Positions 1 through 10,676 of a DNA stretch of 64,000 bases are shown here, piece by piece; position 1 is the stretch's first letter, and each line of letters begins with the position of its first letter. The notes under the pieces were generated by a model. It was not told where the DNA came from, ran no database searches, and saw only the letters and a list, made by a program, of their open reading frames with translations. Position numbers and translations under genes: made by a program. The stretch is from Plantago major (taxonomy: Eukaryota; Streptophyta; Magnoliopsida; Lamiales; Plantaginaceae), in NCBI GenBank assembly GCA_026545765.1, contig CM048839.1, forward strand, positions 20,584,566 to 20,648,565, read 5' to 3'.

Positions 1-1557
1 GAGAGTGCAAAATGGATTGTAGCTATGGAAAAAGAATTGCTATCATTAGATAAGAATGGCACCTGGAAGATAGTGAACAAACCTAAAGGTGTTCAAACAG
101 TGGATGCAAGTGGATTTACAAGAAGAAGGTGGAGACTAGTGAAGCAGGAGAATCAATCAGATTTAAAGCCAGATTAGTGGCTAAGGGCTTTGCACAAAGA
201 GAAGGCATAGATTTCAATGAAATCTTCTCACCTGTAGTGAAGCATTGTTCAATCAGATTGTTGTTATGTCTAGTAGCTCATCACAATCTTGTTCTACAAC
301 AACTTGATGTGAAAACTGCATTCTTACATGGCAACTTAGAAGAGCAGATATATATGAATATACCAGAAGGGGTTATCTGATAAGAGTAAAGATCAGGTAT
401 GCTTGTGGTTAAAATCTCTTTATGGTTTGAAACAAAGTCCAAGGCAGTGGCATAAGAGATTTGACAGTTATGTGTTAAGCATTGGTTTTACTAGAAGCTC
501 TTATGACCGTTGTGCATATATACTTCAACCTACATAAGCTACAGTGATTTTCTTACTTCTCTATGTGGATGACATGTTATTGGCTGGAAATAACATGATT
601 GAGATCAATGAAGTTAAGAAACTTTTGCAGACTGAGTTTGATATGAAGGATCTAGGTAATGCAAGGAGGATTTTAGGCATGGATATTACAAGAGATGTGA
701 ACAATGGTGTACTGTATCTATCTCAATCTCATTATGTTAATAAAGTGCTGTCAAGGTTTTTTATGCATCAGGCAAATGAGGTTTCAACACCATTGGATCA
801 GCATATTAAGCTATATATGCGTCAGTGGCCTCAAGATTCTAAAGAGAGTAAAGAAATGGATAGCATTCCATATGCTGGTGCAGTGGATAGTCACATGTAT
901 TCTATGGTGTGCTGCAGACCTGATCTAGCACATTGTATGAGTGTTGTTAGCAGATATATGAGCTGTGCAGGAAAGGCTCATTGGAAAGCTGTTAAATGGA
1001 TTATGAGATACATGAAGAGAACTGCAGATCATGGTCTGAGATTTGAGAAGACTAATATAGCATATTCAAATGCATTAGTTGGTTATGTAGACTCAGATTT
1101 TGCTGCTAATTTGGACAGCAGGAAATCTCTCACTGGATATGTGTTTACTCTCTTTGGCACAGTTATTATTTGAAAATCAGTGCAACAGCCTGTGGTTGCT
1201 CTTTCTACTATTGAAGCTGAATTTATAGCTCTCACAGAAGCTATTAAAGAAGCTATATGGCTTAAAGGAATTATCAGAGAATTTGGCATTGATCAGAAGA
1301 TGATTATTGTGAATTGTGATAGTCAAAGTGCAATACATCTTGTTAAACATCAGATGTTTCATGAGCGCACAAAACATATTGATGTGAAGTACTATTTCAT
1401 CAGAGACATTGTGGATAAAGGGGAGATTAAAGTGGCAAAGATCTCAACTTTGGATAATCCTGCAAATGCCTTAACTAAGGCACTACCTTCTGAGAAATTT
1501 GAGTATTGTTGCAGGTTAATTAACAAGTGCAGCAATGTTGTAGCAACATCTGTTTGA
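1..1557 (+). mobile_element. Ty1/copia retrotransposon pol remnant (reverse transcriptase and RNase H), decayed
   Basis: This is the 3' part of a copia-type polyprotein; the 5' part lies outside the window. Seen in translation: the RT opening (KARLVAKGFAQREGIDF at about 160-215), VKTAFLHGNLEEQIYM near 315-355, YGLKQSPRQWH near 422-452, the catalytic YVDDMLLAGN at about 562-591, then the RNase H region with VDSDFAANLDSRKSLTGY near 1088-1140 and the tail with [13 protein letters not shown] near 1468-1506. The frame is broken near position 115, stops follow near 378 and 536, and another stop at 1171-1173 separates RT from the RNase H tail. The element can no longer make a complete polyprotein. 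The family assignment is firm because RNase H follows RT and the LTR comes directly after. Confidence 0.93.
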
Positions 1558-1677
1558 TGATGATGTGAAGATAGGGGATCTGCTCTAATCTCTAAGGAAC
1601 ATGAATGGGGTTTGTTCTAACCACAGGAACTGTATTGATTGAGAGCCGAAATCAAGAAACTCACTAAGGTGGAGAAT

Positions 1678-2188
1678 TGTAAAGGGATTAGTTCGTTTCT
1701 GACTTAGTTCGTGGAGAAGAGAGTGTGTTTTGCCAGATTTCACAGGAGCCGTTGATCTGATCAATCCAATGGTTGAGATTAAAATGCAGACGGAGGGAAA
1801 TTAGTTGGCTTTCACAGAAACAGAGCAACTAGTTCGTTTTATCCGAATTCGTTTCAATTGATGTGTAATTCGTGTATATAAGCTTGATTCTATGTAGTTG
1901 AGCTAGAGAATCATTCTATTCATCTTTCAATTGTCAATTATAGTGAGAGAAACACTTGTGAGAGAGAGGATTGAAGAAACCACAAATCTCCATTGTTGAT
2001 TTGTTTTGAAGGTTTCTGTTCTTGTAATCTTTCGTCGATAGTGAATTGATTCTTGTTGTTCTCCGTGGATGTAGGCAAAGCCGAACCACGTTAATTCTTT
2101 TGTTGATTCGTTTTGCTTTGATTGTTCTGAGTTTTGGTTGTAATCGTTCTTCGATTGATCGATCGCGTTTGTTCGATTGAATCTGACA
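1678..2188 (+). repeat. Probable 3' LTR of the copia element
   Basis: A purine-rich tract (AAGGTGGAG, 1666-1674) precedes TGTAAAGGG at 1678, the usual copia polypurine tract and LTR start. A TATA-like TGTATATAAG lies near 1872. The right boundary is approximate: I place it at TGACA near 2188, where a gene-like sequence in the opposite orientation begins. The 5' LTR is outside the window, so neither the end nor a target-site duplication can be confirmed. Confidence 0.6.
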
Positions 2189-2237
2189 CGATGCTTATCA
2201 AAGTAAAACAGAAGACAATCATACTAAAGAGGCATAC

Positions 2238-2393
2238 ATTTTGCTTATTGTAAATCGCGATTGACATGGTAGCCATATCCATAAGGTCATTATACTCCTC
2301 TAGGAATTCCTCACGGTCTTCAATAGGATGCCGATAAGTGATGATATCAGTGACCCCTTCTATGACACCGGGGAAGAATGGAATATCAAATCC
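2238..2393 (-). pseudogene. Orphan 52-codon exon of an unrecognised gene
   Basis: On the minus strand this stretch is open for exactly 52 codons between an AG acceptor (after TTTTTTGTAG) and a GT donor (GTATGCC), in phase 0 at both ends. The peptide contains GFDIPFFPGVIEGVTD, then EDREEFLEEYNDLMDM and ATMSIAIYNKQN. This composition and the good splice sites look like a real internal exon. I do not recognise the family. No neighbouring exon is visible, and the copia LTR ends about 50 bases downstream in the exon's own direction, so it is probably a relic of a gene broken by rearrangement or by the retrotransposon. Confidence 0.5.
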
Positions 2394-2669
2394 CTACAAA
2401 AAATAACATTGTTGAAAAATGAAATTAAATATTCACGTATAAAACATTGTTGATATTGTTTAAACATTTATTATCCGTACACCGGATCCTCTCAGTGTTT
2501 GTATATTACAAGAATTTGTGAAAACTGAAGAGCACTAATTTAGTAATTTTCATGTTTAATTAGTGTCGATCGTCCAGTATTTTCCACTAACCCACCGCCC
2601 AAAAAACAACAGGACAAAAACCCTTATGTGAGTAGACGACATAAGAGGTTTGGGAGGTTTGAGGGTTCT

Positions 2670-3068
2670 GAGCAGGGGAAGGAGATGGCTGTTACGAATG
2701 GAGTGAACGGATCATCATCGGATCGATTTGTTACAAATGCAGAGCCAGACAAGTGGTGATCATGGTGAATTACCTGTTTTTGAAGGTGGCAAAGTTGCCA
2801 TCTCCATAGAAGTGTTGAGGCAAGTGACTGATAATTTTAATGAGGTGAATATATTGGGCAGAGGAGGATTTGGGATCGTGTATAAGGGTGTATTACACGA
2901 TGGGACGAACATTGCTGTGAAGAGAATGGAATCAGGAGCAATGGGTACGAAAGGAATGAAAGAATTTCAAGCTGAAATTGCAGTTCTTACAAAAGTTAGG
3001 CATCGGCGTTTGGTTGCACTTCTTGTGTACTGTATTAACGGACATGAAAGGCTTTTGGTGTATCGTAT
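2670..3068 (+). pseudogene. TMK-type receptor-like kinase fragment
   Basis: The translation from about 2728 matches the juxtamembrane and N-lobe of plant TMK leucine-rich-repeat receptor kinases: [15 protein letters not shown], the glycine loop [11 protein letters not shown], the ATP-binding lysine in [16 protein letters not shown], then [14 protein letters not shown] and HERLLVY. Upstream, at about 2686, a peptide rich in [12 protein letters not shown] resembles the segment before the TMK kinase domain but lies in another frame, so a frameshift separates them. Homology stops at LLVY, where a poly-T run follows. The catalytic loop, DFG and the C-lobe are absent, and family-conserved positions are altered (RHRRL for RHRHL, LLVYC for LLGYC). 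It is a non-functional fragment. Confidence 0.8.
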
Positions 3069-3095
3069 TTGTTGTTTTTTTTTTTTTTTTTTTTA

Positions 3096-3943
3096 TATAT
3101 AAATACGATTATTCTCTAGATAACAACTATTACTCATTAAGAGAATATTACCAACTGTAGCTGATTTGAAGGTAGTACTGCCACCGTCCACGCTTCGACT
3201 TCCGGTGATGATGGTCCTTCCAATACCAGCCCCCAACAACATGATGTTACTCAAGCTAATGGGACTGCGGCAGCGGGAGTATACATTACTATAACCCGAG
3301 GAAGAATCATAAATGATGCACTTTATATCTTACTGTCCAACGTATTGAAGTGGTGGTCTCGGTGTGTACTTGAAGCACCTAACCTCTATTTTGCACTTAG
3401 TTTACAATCTCGATAAGTTTATATTGAAAATAATCATGTTACATTAACTCCTAACTGATACCTTATGAGCTAACTGATCTGATTAACTTCTTCATGTTAA
3501 AAAAATAAGATAATAGCTTATTTGTTTTTATAGCAAATCGGCTACCATATCAGCTAATTAGTTTACTAAACAACTATGTAACAATCAACTTAGATTACCA
3601 ACTACCTAATTTACCTAATTAGCTACCAGCTAGTTTATCACTTAGTTTTGCCAAATAGAGCAATGGTTTCCAAGAGGCATGATTCAGAAATAAGAAGGCC
3701 CAGAAATAAGAATGTACCACAACCAAGTGACTAACTATGTAGAGCTGATCCAGAAACTAGAAGGCCCAGAAATAAGAATGTTTTGCTAATTAAGCTGTGT
3801 CTCATTTAAAGACCATGTTCTTTTCTTTAAGCGAAAAGTATAACTCAAATCACATATGACTCGTACGAGTAAATTGTTCAAATACAAGTTACATTTCACA
3901 AAAGAAAGCTTGTGTGACTTGGGTTCAAAGTTTTTTACCAACA
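3096..3943. other. Intergenic, no gene recognised
   Basis: The stretch begins with a poly-T run (3066-3094) and is otherwise AT-rich. A Met-less open stretch of about 90 codons at roughly 3159-3416 (plus) contains SGDDGPSNTSPQQHDVTQAN; I do not recognise it and do not call it a gene. Near 3685-3780 the phrase CCAGAAATAAGAA is repeated. Confidence 0.4.
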
Positions 3944-5986
3944 CTAATAGCGAGTATTATCAAAAACCCAGGGCTTATGCTTAAACAGTTCACGCCCATT
4001 CATTGGAACAAGCCCAGCAGCGACATCTTCTGCACGTTTCCTTTCAGCTTCAGATTTGCTAGCAGAGGCAATAGCATCCTGTGGCGTATGTCACACGAAA
4101 ACTTGTCAGCAAAATTAATCACAGGAGAACAGAACACATTCAGAACTCTGATATTATATAACACGTACATGTTGAAATCTGAAAAGTGAAGGGAAAGTAC
4201 ATGTCAACATGGCCAAATAGTCAAATACACACACAAAATGTCTTCAGTAACCATATCAGGTCATATCTGGTTTCATTCGCGCAAGATGAATAAATAATGG
4301 CATGTTGTTTGCTACCAAGTCTTGATGCATAAGAAGGCAAACATAAACATTATCTAAACTGAAACACCCAAGGAGATGGTGTTTGCCTTTAATGCTGGGA
4401 TCATAAAGCAGACTTGATCTCTTGATAATGTCAACCCATAGTTTTGCAGCAGAGTTTTACGGTTCCAAGTTACTGTTCCGGTTCTTGTTCCACCCATATA
4501 ATTGTGCTACGTGTCTCAGGAAATAAAGAGTTGTTTGTTTATCTGTATATAATCTTCCGCCTCTTTCTTCTCCAAATTTCCTCTCTGTCTCTTCTAATAG
4601 TAACTGATCCATTAATAATCCCTAATTTCACATATTGTCTATTTCTGGAGAAGAAAAGATTTGTAAGGTTTAATGAAGAAGCAGAAACAAACATTTACTA
4701 CAGGCAAATAACAGATTTTGGCACTATTTTTGTGATACACGTGGCATGAGTATACAGGTGGAACAGAAAAACTCCGCTGATAGTTTTGCACATTCATATT
4801 GAATTAAAACATGGAACTTGATGTTTTATGATGTTCAACTGAGGGGCCTGAAGCCTGATTCCTGAAGCTTGACTTTGCTAGCATGTGAATATAAAAATGA
4901 ATGGAATGAAGCTAGCAAAATTCAATAGAAGAACGCAGTAAAGATATCCTGCATCTAATTGCACATGTATCTATACTTGTCCGGTGAGAGTTCTAACAAT
5001 AGTTTATTTCGTGAAACTCATCAAGGACAACATCATAGCACAGTTGACTCAACCTTATTAGCACACAGCTGAACATAAACTGCTTGGTCAGCCACTTCAA
5101 TTTGGCATGCTTATACAACAAGCATGCCAAAAGCTGAAAGTAAACTCAGTGATTAATTACCTTCAGATCTGCCAGCCTCTATATCATCTTATTTGTCAAT
5201 TCAAGAGTTCGTGAGTCCTACATTTCAAGCTCTTGCTCAAAAAGTAACAAGACTTTAGAGAACTAATCTATCTCGGCATATAACAAGACATGAAGCTAAG
5301 CAAAGACCAGGTTTAGGAAGTTCCAAATTCCAAAACATAATCACAAGCTTATCACATATACTGATATACACAGCTAAATTCTTTCTTATACTGTACCACT
5401 CTACTGTCTTAACATCGGGACATCTCTATTGTGATTCAAATAAGCTTCAAATACCTACCAGTACCACCATCACTAAAAGTCTTAACTGCTAATTATATGA
5501 ACCACTCATTTTCATTTTCCCACATATTTATTCGAAACAACAATAGCTAGTTCTCCAACGATGATTCTTTCTGTTACTTGAACTCCGCAATGTAAATTAT
5601 CAGGTCACCTATAACAGTATAAAACCTTGTTTGCATACAGGCAAATGTAACTAGCATTTTCCAAATTGACATGACAACTGAATAAACCTTTTTGCTTCCT
5701 ATCCGAATAAATTCTTAGAAAGGCACAACAACTACGCTAATACCAATTGGGATTAGTAATCGAATATAAAATCAGAATCAAAACGCACAACTTATCATCT
5801 TCCATTAACCCTTCAATTAGCAGAAAAAGAAATCAGAAGTAACCTATACTACAGAAATAGCAGGTAGAGGAACAAGAAATTAACCTTTCGGGTTTTCCAA
5901 GCTGCAAATTGAGCTATTGTAATTGAATTAGGGTTCGGTCTCGGGTTCGTATCTGGGATTGGCGATTTGTCGTCTTCTGCACCCAT
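3944..5986 (-). CDS. Small two-exon gene, 78 aa, with DFRP-like C-terminus
   Basis: Exon 1 is 5986-5885 and exon 2 is 4078-3944, joined in phase 0 across a 1.8-kb intron (donor GTTAAT, acceptor CCACAG). The product is 34 + 44 = 78 residues: an acidic, proline-rich start (MGAEDDKSPIPDTNPRP), then AQFAAWKTRK, an E/R/K/A-rich stretch, and VPMNGRELFKHKPWVF ending in DNTRY. The order 'aromatic-WK-basic, charged helix, SGRE-hydrophobic, acidic/TRY' resembles the C-terminus of the DRG-family-regulatory-protein (DFRP, ZC3H15/Tma46) proteins that bind the GTPase DRG1. The zinc fingers of ZC3H15 are absent. Function is therefore uncertain; a ribosome- or DRG-associated role is inference. A further small exon inside the intron cannot be excluded, but the direct join is in phase. 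Confidence 0.6.
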
Positions 5987-6049
5987 TATCGATCGGTATA
6001 TTTCTTCTCGTCTCTTTGTCAGAGGTAAAATAAAACGACACTTGCAAAA

Positions 6050-7110
6050 AAAATTAAAAATTACAAATATAGTATTTGAAAAATGTAATAATAAGCATCC
6101 ACCCTTGTAATTTTTTTAAAATTAATGTGATGTTATTATAATTAATTAACGATATTTAAAATGAAATTAGAATGAAGCTTGAAGTTTGAAATGAAATGAG
6201 AAAGAGTGAATTCACAGGTAAGTTCGAAATAAAAGAGAAAAAATATTAATTTGAATCTCAATTGTTAGAGTGGAGTGGGTTACATGGAGAGTTACATCAG
6301 GTTTCTATCAGTCGGTCGACATCCGACACGTGTCCGTCGCCTGCCGCCATCAACCGATTCTGCCATGTCAAGCCGAATTCTTTCAGACGCTTCAACCGCT
6401 CTGTATCGCCTTCAACCGCTATTTCTTTTTTTTTTTAAACTATTAATTTCGCCATAAATTCCTAATAAAAACAATTAAATACATATCTTCTTCCCCAATC
6501 CCATACCCACCGCTTGCGAATTTTTTTTTTTTTAGGAAGCTCCGTCCGAGTGGAAGCTTCCATGGCGGAAGCTCCAGATCGGAGCTTCCCCGTGGATCTC
6601 CACGGCGGGGAAGCTCCAGATCTGGAGCTTCCCCGTGGATAGCTCCAGATCGGAGCTTCCCCGTGGAAGCTCCGTTCCGCCATGGAAGCTCCGGTCGGAG
6701 CTACGGCGTGACTCCGATCGGAGCTTTCTAAAAAAAAAAGTGTGGTATGGCGGTGGTGGGGAAAAGATAGGTGATTTAATTTTTTGATTTCAATTTTTTT
6801 TTTGATTTTTTAATAGAGGTAATTTTTAATATATATATATATATTTTTTAATATAGTTAAATAATTTAAAGCGATTAGGCGGTTAAAGCAACACCTTTTG
6901 TGACACGAGCGACACTCCATGGCAACTTTCGGTCTGAAAAGGCAGATTATTCGATCTCGCGTCACGTTGAAATTTTAATCTAATGGATCGAAATAGGTGG
7001 TAGCGTTAGTCGAGCATGACCGACGGTGAAAAAGTTCAGAGTTACATTGGTTGGGACGGCGTGAGAGTTTTATCCAGTTGCATAGAGTTGCAACTCGCAA
7101 CTTACGAAGG
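6050..7110. mobile_element. Mutator-like MITE, family B copy 1 (interrupted, left end truncated)
   Basis: The segments 6050-6297 and 7048-7110 match, in order, the right half of the sequence at 28.98-29.37 kb: the run through TTATAATTAATTAAC, the AAATGAGAAA stretch, TTGTTAGAGTGGAG, and the terminal GAGTTGCAACTCGCAAC. Between them sits family A copy 1. The left terminal repeat seen at 28.68 kb is missing here. It lies just upstream of the small DFRP-like gene. Confidence 0.65.
6298..7037. mobile_element. Mutator-like MITE, family A copy 1 (740 bp, 9-10 bp TSD)
   Basis: The element is flanked on both sides by AGAGTTACAT (6288-6297 and 7038-7047), a target-site duplication of the length used by Mutator-like elements. 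Imperfect terminal inverted repeats start CAGGTTTCTATCAGTCGG on the left and read CCGACGGTGAAAAAGTTC at the right end. The body matches the second copy at 20.1-20.8 kb. The centre (6535-6735) is an array of GGAGCTTCC and GGAAGCTCC blocks in both orientations. It encodes nothing recognisable and must be non-autonomous. Confidence 0.8.
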
Positions 7111-8069
7111 TTTACGGGAATTGTCTTCCGATGGACTCTCGAGTAAAGTTGACTTATTGCCTTCTTGGTTTTAGAATCCACTAGACATGCTTGGAATTTC
7201 TCAACGCTTCTAGCATTCTTTATTTGGAACACATCAATATGAGTATATGAGTATGGAACATTTCATACTTATAAATTATAATAATAGAAGCTCAGAGGTA
7301 AAAAAGATGTTTTCTACTTTAAGGCGAGCAGAACAGTTTCTTCTTCCCCATTTCTGTTCTGCTCGCTTTCTTTCTCCTTGTTTCGCCCAAACTCAAGTCC
7401 GACCAAAACTCAACCACTCCGGCCAATCTTGGTCTCTTGTCGAAGCTCGTGGGACAAGAAACTCGGGTGGTCCATCAATTTCATCTTTGTTCGGCTAATT
7501 TCTCCGTAATCGAATGTATTTTGGCTAAAACCCTTACTTTTTAAAATTTGGGAATTTTGTTAATTTCGACTAGTTTGAGCAATTGTATGTTTATAGGAAA
7601 TATGTAGTAGCTAGTTTAGCTTATATTATGTATTGTGTTAACTTTGACATGTGCAATTGATATATTTATTGTGAAATTGGATTGTTAGTATAATGTTAGG
7701 ATGATTGTAAGTATGTAGGGTATTTAGTTTGATATTTTCGTATATGTACTAGGATTAGGAAGATTTGATTGTGTGTTTGGAGACAATTTGGTGATTTTGT
7801 TGATTTTAATATAATTTTTTCGTATTAACATAAAAATAATTACTACTATTTTCATCTACAATTTGTAATGTTAATAGTTAAATGGAAATTTAAAATTTAT
7901 AAAAATTAATATTAATCGTAAAATGCATGTGATTCATAAAATTCTTAACATATAATAATTGAGAATGTAATTGTAATTGTAATTATGAAACTAAATATGT
8001 ATGCTATACATGTAATTATAAATCTAATAAATTTAGACGTGTCAGGTTAATTATCCAATTATAAATTCC
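7111..8069. other. Intergenic, AT-rich, no gene recognised
   Basis: The sequence from 7300 to 7500 has a 5'-UTR-like, pyrimidine-rich look with a GGCGAGCAGAACAG block and its inverted partner near 7350. The remainder is low-complexity AT-rich DNA. I see no coding exon with family resemblance. Confidence 0.4.
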
Positions 8070-8232
8070 GATCGTTCATGGATGTACCGTCGCACTGTTA
8101 ATGGCAGTATTCAGTCTAGTTTTGTTGAAGGGGTTGAAGCGTTCATCGCTTTTGCGCTTACACAAACTACTTGTTTGAGTGGGGGATGATGAAGTGCCCT
8201 TGTAGTCACAACAAATGTAGGAACAAGCAATT
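8070..8232 (+). pseudogene. Relic of a CACTA (En/Spm) transposase-associated domain
   Basis: From 8070 the translation reads DRSWMYRR, then FVEGVEAFIAFALTQ, and after a +1 shift near 8190 MMKCPCSHNKCRNK. This is the order of the plant transposase-associated domain at the N-terminus of En/Spm (CACTA) TNP2-type transposases: a DRSWM start, a helix with F-V-GV-FI-FA, then a cysteine-rich MxCPCxxCxN segment. Stops and the frameshift show decay, and no transposase core follows. CACTA ends were not found nearby. Confidence 0.7.
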
Positions 8233-9398
8233 GTGGGGTGTGTGTCAGTGGGCAAGATCTAGATGCAGCTTCTGATTTGTATGATTTCTACGAGAAGCTG
8301 AAACGAATTGTGCGGCTTGAATATCCCGGTATGCCTTTGAAATAACCTTTCTGTTTGAAGTTGACTGGTATGATCCTGCTTACATTATAATTAAACCCTT
8401 TTTTCAGATTAAACTTCTGCTTTAATTGCTTCCGATCTGTATTGCTGTGCTGATAAAGCTCATTTAATGCTTCGAATTCATTTGCATTGGGATAGTATAG
8501 AGTACAGACTATAGAGACTGAGTGTGAAGTGATTTGCACACGGAAATTATGAATTCATTCGCTCCCAATTCATCTGATCTGTGTGCTGGCGCTAGCTTAG
8601 GGACAGTTGATTTCGCCATGAAAATTAGAGAGAGTAAATAGTACTCGTAGTTCAGAGAAACTCCTCTAACCAGCTGTAGCAATTCTACTGGTAAGAGAGT
8701 TTAAAATGTGTCTATTGGCTTGCTGGTAGAGGCTTGCAATTCATTTGCATCGAAAGAGAGTTACGTGGTGTATTATGATTCATGCCACTTAAATAGGACA
8801 TCCATAACGTTCATGTATCTACTTTGTTGGTTGATCTTCAATTACTTCTCCTGCTTATTGTATGGTGATTGCAGATGAGTATATCGGAAGCTACGGTTCA
8901 TCTGACCTTTATCAGTGAATTCAAGGATTCACTTTGTACTTTATGAATGATTACTGATTGCTATTCAATTTTGATGTGTTGCTCGATAAAGTTGATGTAC
9001 TTATAGACTTATAGTTATACCAATAAATTTTCATTGAGAAAGCAAGAAACGTGAAGTATTATGCCACTAAAAGCATGTGTATAGGACCTACCTTAAGTTT
9101 ATTTTTTTATGTCATCAGCTTCTGTTGGTTGAACTTTCGATGGATCGCTGATACTTCAGCTGTCTACAACACAGCAATAAGTATCAATTTTCTAAGATAT
9201 TAGGGAATTGTGGGGGTTGAAGTACCTTATGAATCAATGATCATTAGTTCTTACAATTCAATTATGTTATGTTAATGTTACTTGATTTAATTTCTTTGCT
9301 CAAAGCTTTAGAAACGACAATTGTCGTGCTGTCATTGTTTTAAGATGAGAAAGGGTTATTCATTTGTTTACTTATATGCACTATGTATGTTGTTTTAG
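8233..9398. other. No confirmed gene; two short open stretches
   Basis: At about 8253-8343 (plus) a frame reads DAASDLYDFYEKLKRIVRLE and then a GTATGC donor-like site; at 8549-8639 a 30-codon frame opens with MNSFAPNSSDLCAGASLGTV. Both have coding-like composition but I do not recognise them. They may be remnants of captured genes or of the missing 5' part of the neighbouring gene. The rest is AT-rich and featureless. Confidence 0.3.
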
Positions 9399-10676
9399 AA
9401 ATAAGAGGTTGGCTGAGATGAGAGAAGCAGTGAAGATTGCTAAGTTTGGTTCAGTTACTCCAATATCAGGATCAGATTTTGTTCGTGAAGTTTCACAAGC
9501 TCCTCAAGATGTTTGGGTTGTCGTGCTTCTGTACAAAGATGGGTAAGTTGTAGTTTCCTAGCACATGAGCTGCTTTATTTTTTCTCAGTAGTTCCTTATT
9601 TGGTTTCAGTTTTGTTCATGCCCCTTTGCTTTTCAATAGATATGCACAATGCACATTGCTTTTGCAATGTTTAGAAGAACTGGCTAAAAGATACCCTGCC
9701 ACAAAATTCGTCAAAATTGTCTCCACAGTGTGCATTCCCAACTATCCAGATCAGAATCTTCCCACTCTACTGGTGTACTATAATAGTGCTGTCAAGGCAA
9801 CTCATGTGGGGATACACAGCTTTGGTCGGAGATGCACCTCTGAAAGTATGTTTTTTTCTCTCTTTGTGCTTCCATGTCTTCAAGTTACTTTGTCTTTATC
9901 TAGTTATGTTACTAGTAAGTTATCCTTGTCTTTGTGCATCAAGTGTCTTGGCAGCTTATGTCGCATGTTCGATATGTTAGATTTGTGAAATTGGTTAATT
10001 GTATTACTGTTGTTGATAAAGTTGGTGTAAGTACCATAAACAAATAACATGGGGTAAGTCAGTAGACGATGGAAGTGGGCCAAAATCTGAGAACTGAGCA
10101 AAAGTCAGAAAGGTGAATGATGAGAAAACTAGCCTTTTTTGGTTGAACTTGATGCTGTGTATGTCTTGACTCGCCTTGTATTGTGTGCTAATTGAATGGA
10201 TCCAAATTCTGTTCACCAATCTTATGGGACAAATCTTGAGCTGCAACCAGAACTAGTTCTTGAACGAGTCTTTAGAGTGCAGATCCTCATTTTAGATATG
10301 ATACTGTTTCTTCAATCAACTTAGTAAACATGCTTAATGGGAAAAGATGTGAAGGGATTGGTAAAGATTCTTAAACCAAAGCATATGACATTGCAATGTG
10401 GACCAATGCTCCTTGATCATTGTTCCATAAAAACATGCTGAATTTTGTAAAATCCATACAGGTGACGCAGTCGATTATGCTTTTCTTCTAGTTGATCCGA
10501 ATTAACTTTACTTGTGTATTATAGGTGTTGCCCTAGTTCTTTGCCAATCAGATCCTGTGCTCAGTGATGGCCATGGTGGAGAGCAGTCGAGGGACGCTGT
10601 CCTTGATGGGGTCAGGAAGAAGTTCATCGAGAGGGTTGTTAGAGAACATGAAGATGATGAATCTTCAAGCGATTAA
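9399..10676 (+). pseudogene. Phosducin-like protein (PhLP2/PLP3 type), C-terminal half only
   Basis: Three exons join in phase: 9399-9542, 9640-9845 and 10525-10676. They encode the thioredoxin-fold part of plant phosducin-like proteins, which help fold actin and tubulin through the CCT chaperonin: NKRLAEMREAVKIAKFG, FVREVSQAPQDVWVVVLLYK, LEELAKRYPATKFVKIVST, IPNYPDQNLPTLLVYY, HSFGRRC, then VALVLCQSDPVLSDG and the acidic end HEDDESSSD. The usual N-terminal ~110 residues (the helical segment ending in an acidic FLEEYR motif) are not visible anywhere between 7.1 and 9.4 kb. The last base of the middle exon is A where relatives have G, changing a Gly to Ser. I call it a 5'-truncated copy, though unspotted exons are possible. 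Confidence 0.75.

Noticed and set aside
6462-6683. Frame rich in GASPPWRS-like repeats
   Set aside because: It comes from the palindromic blocks of MITE family A; no start context or homology.
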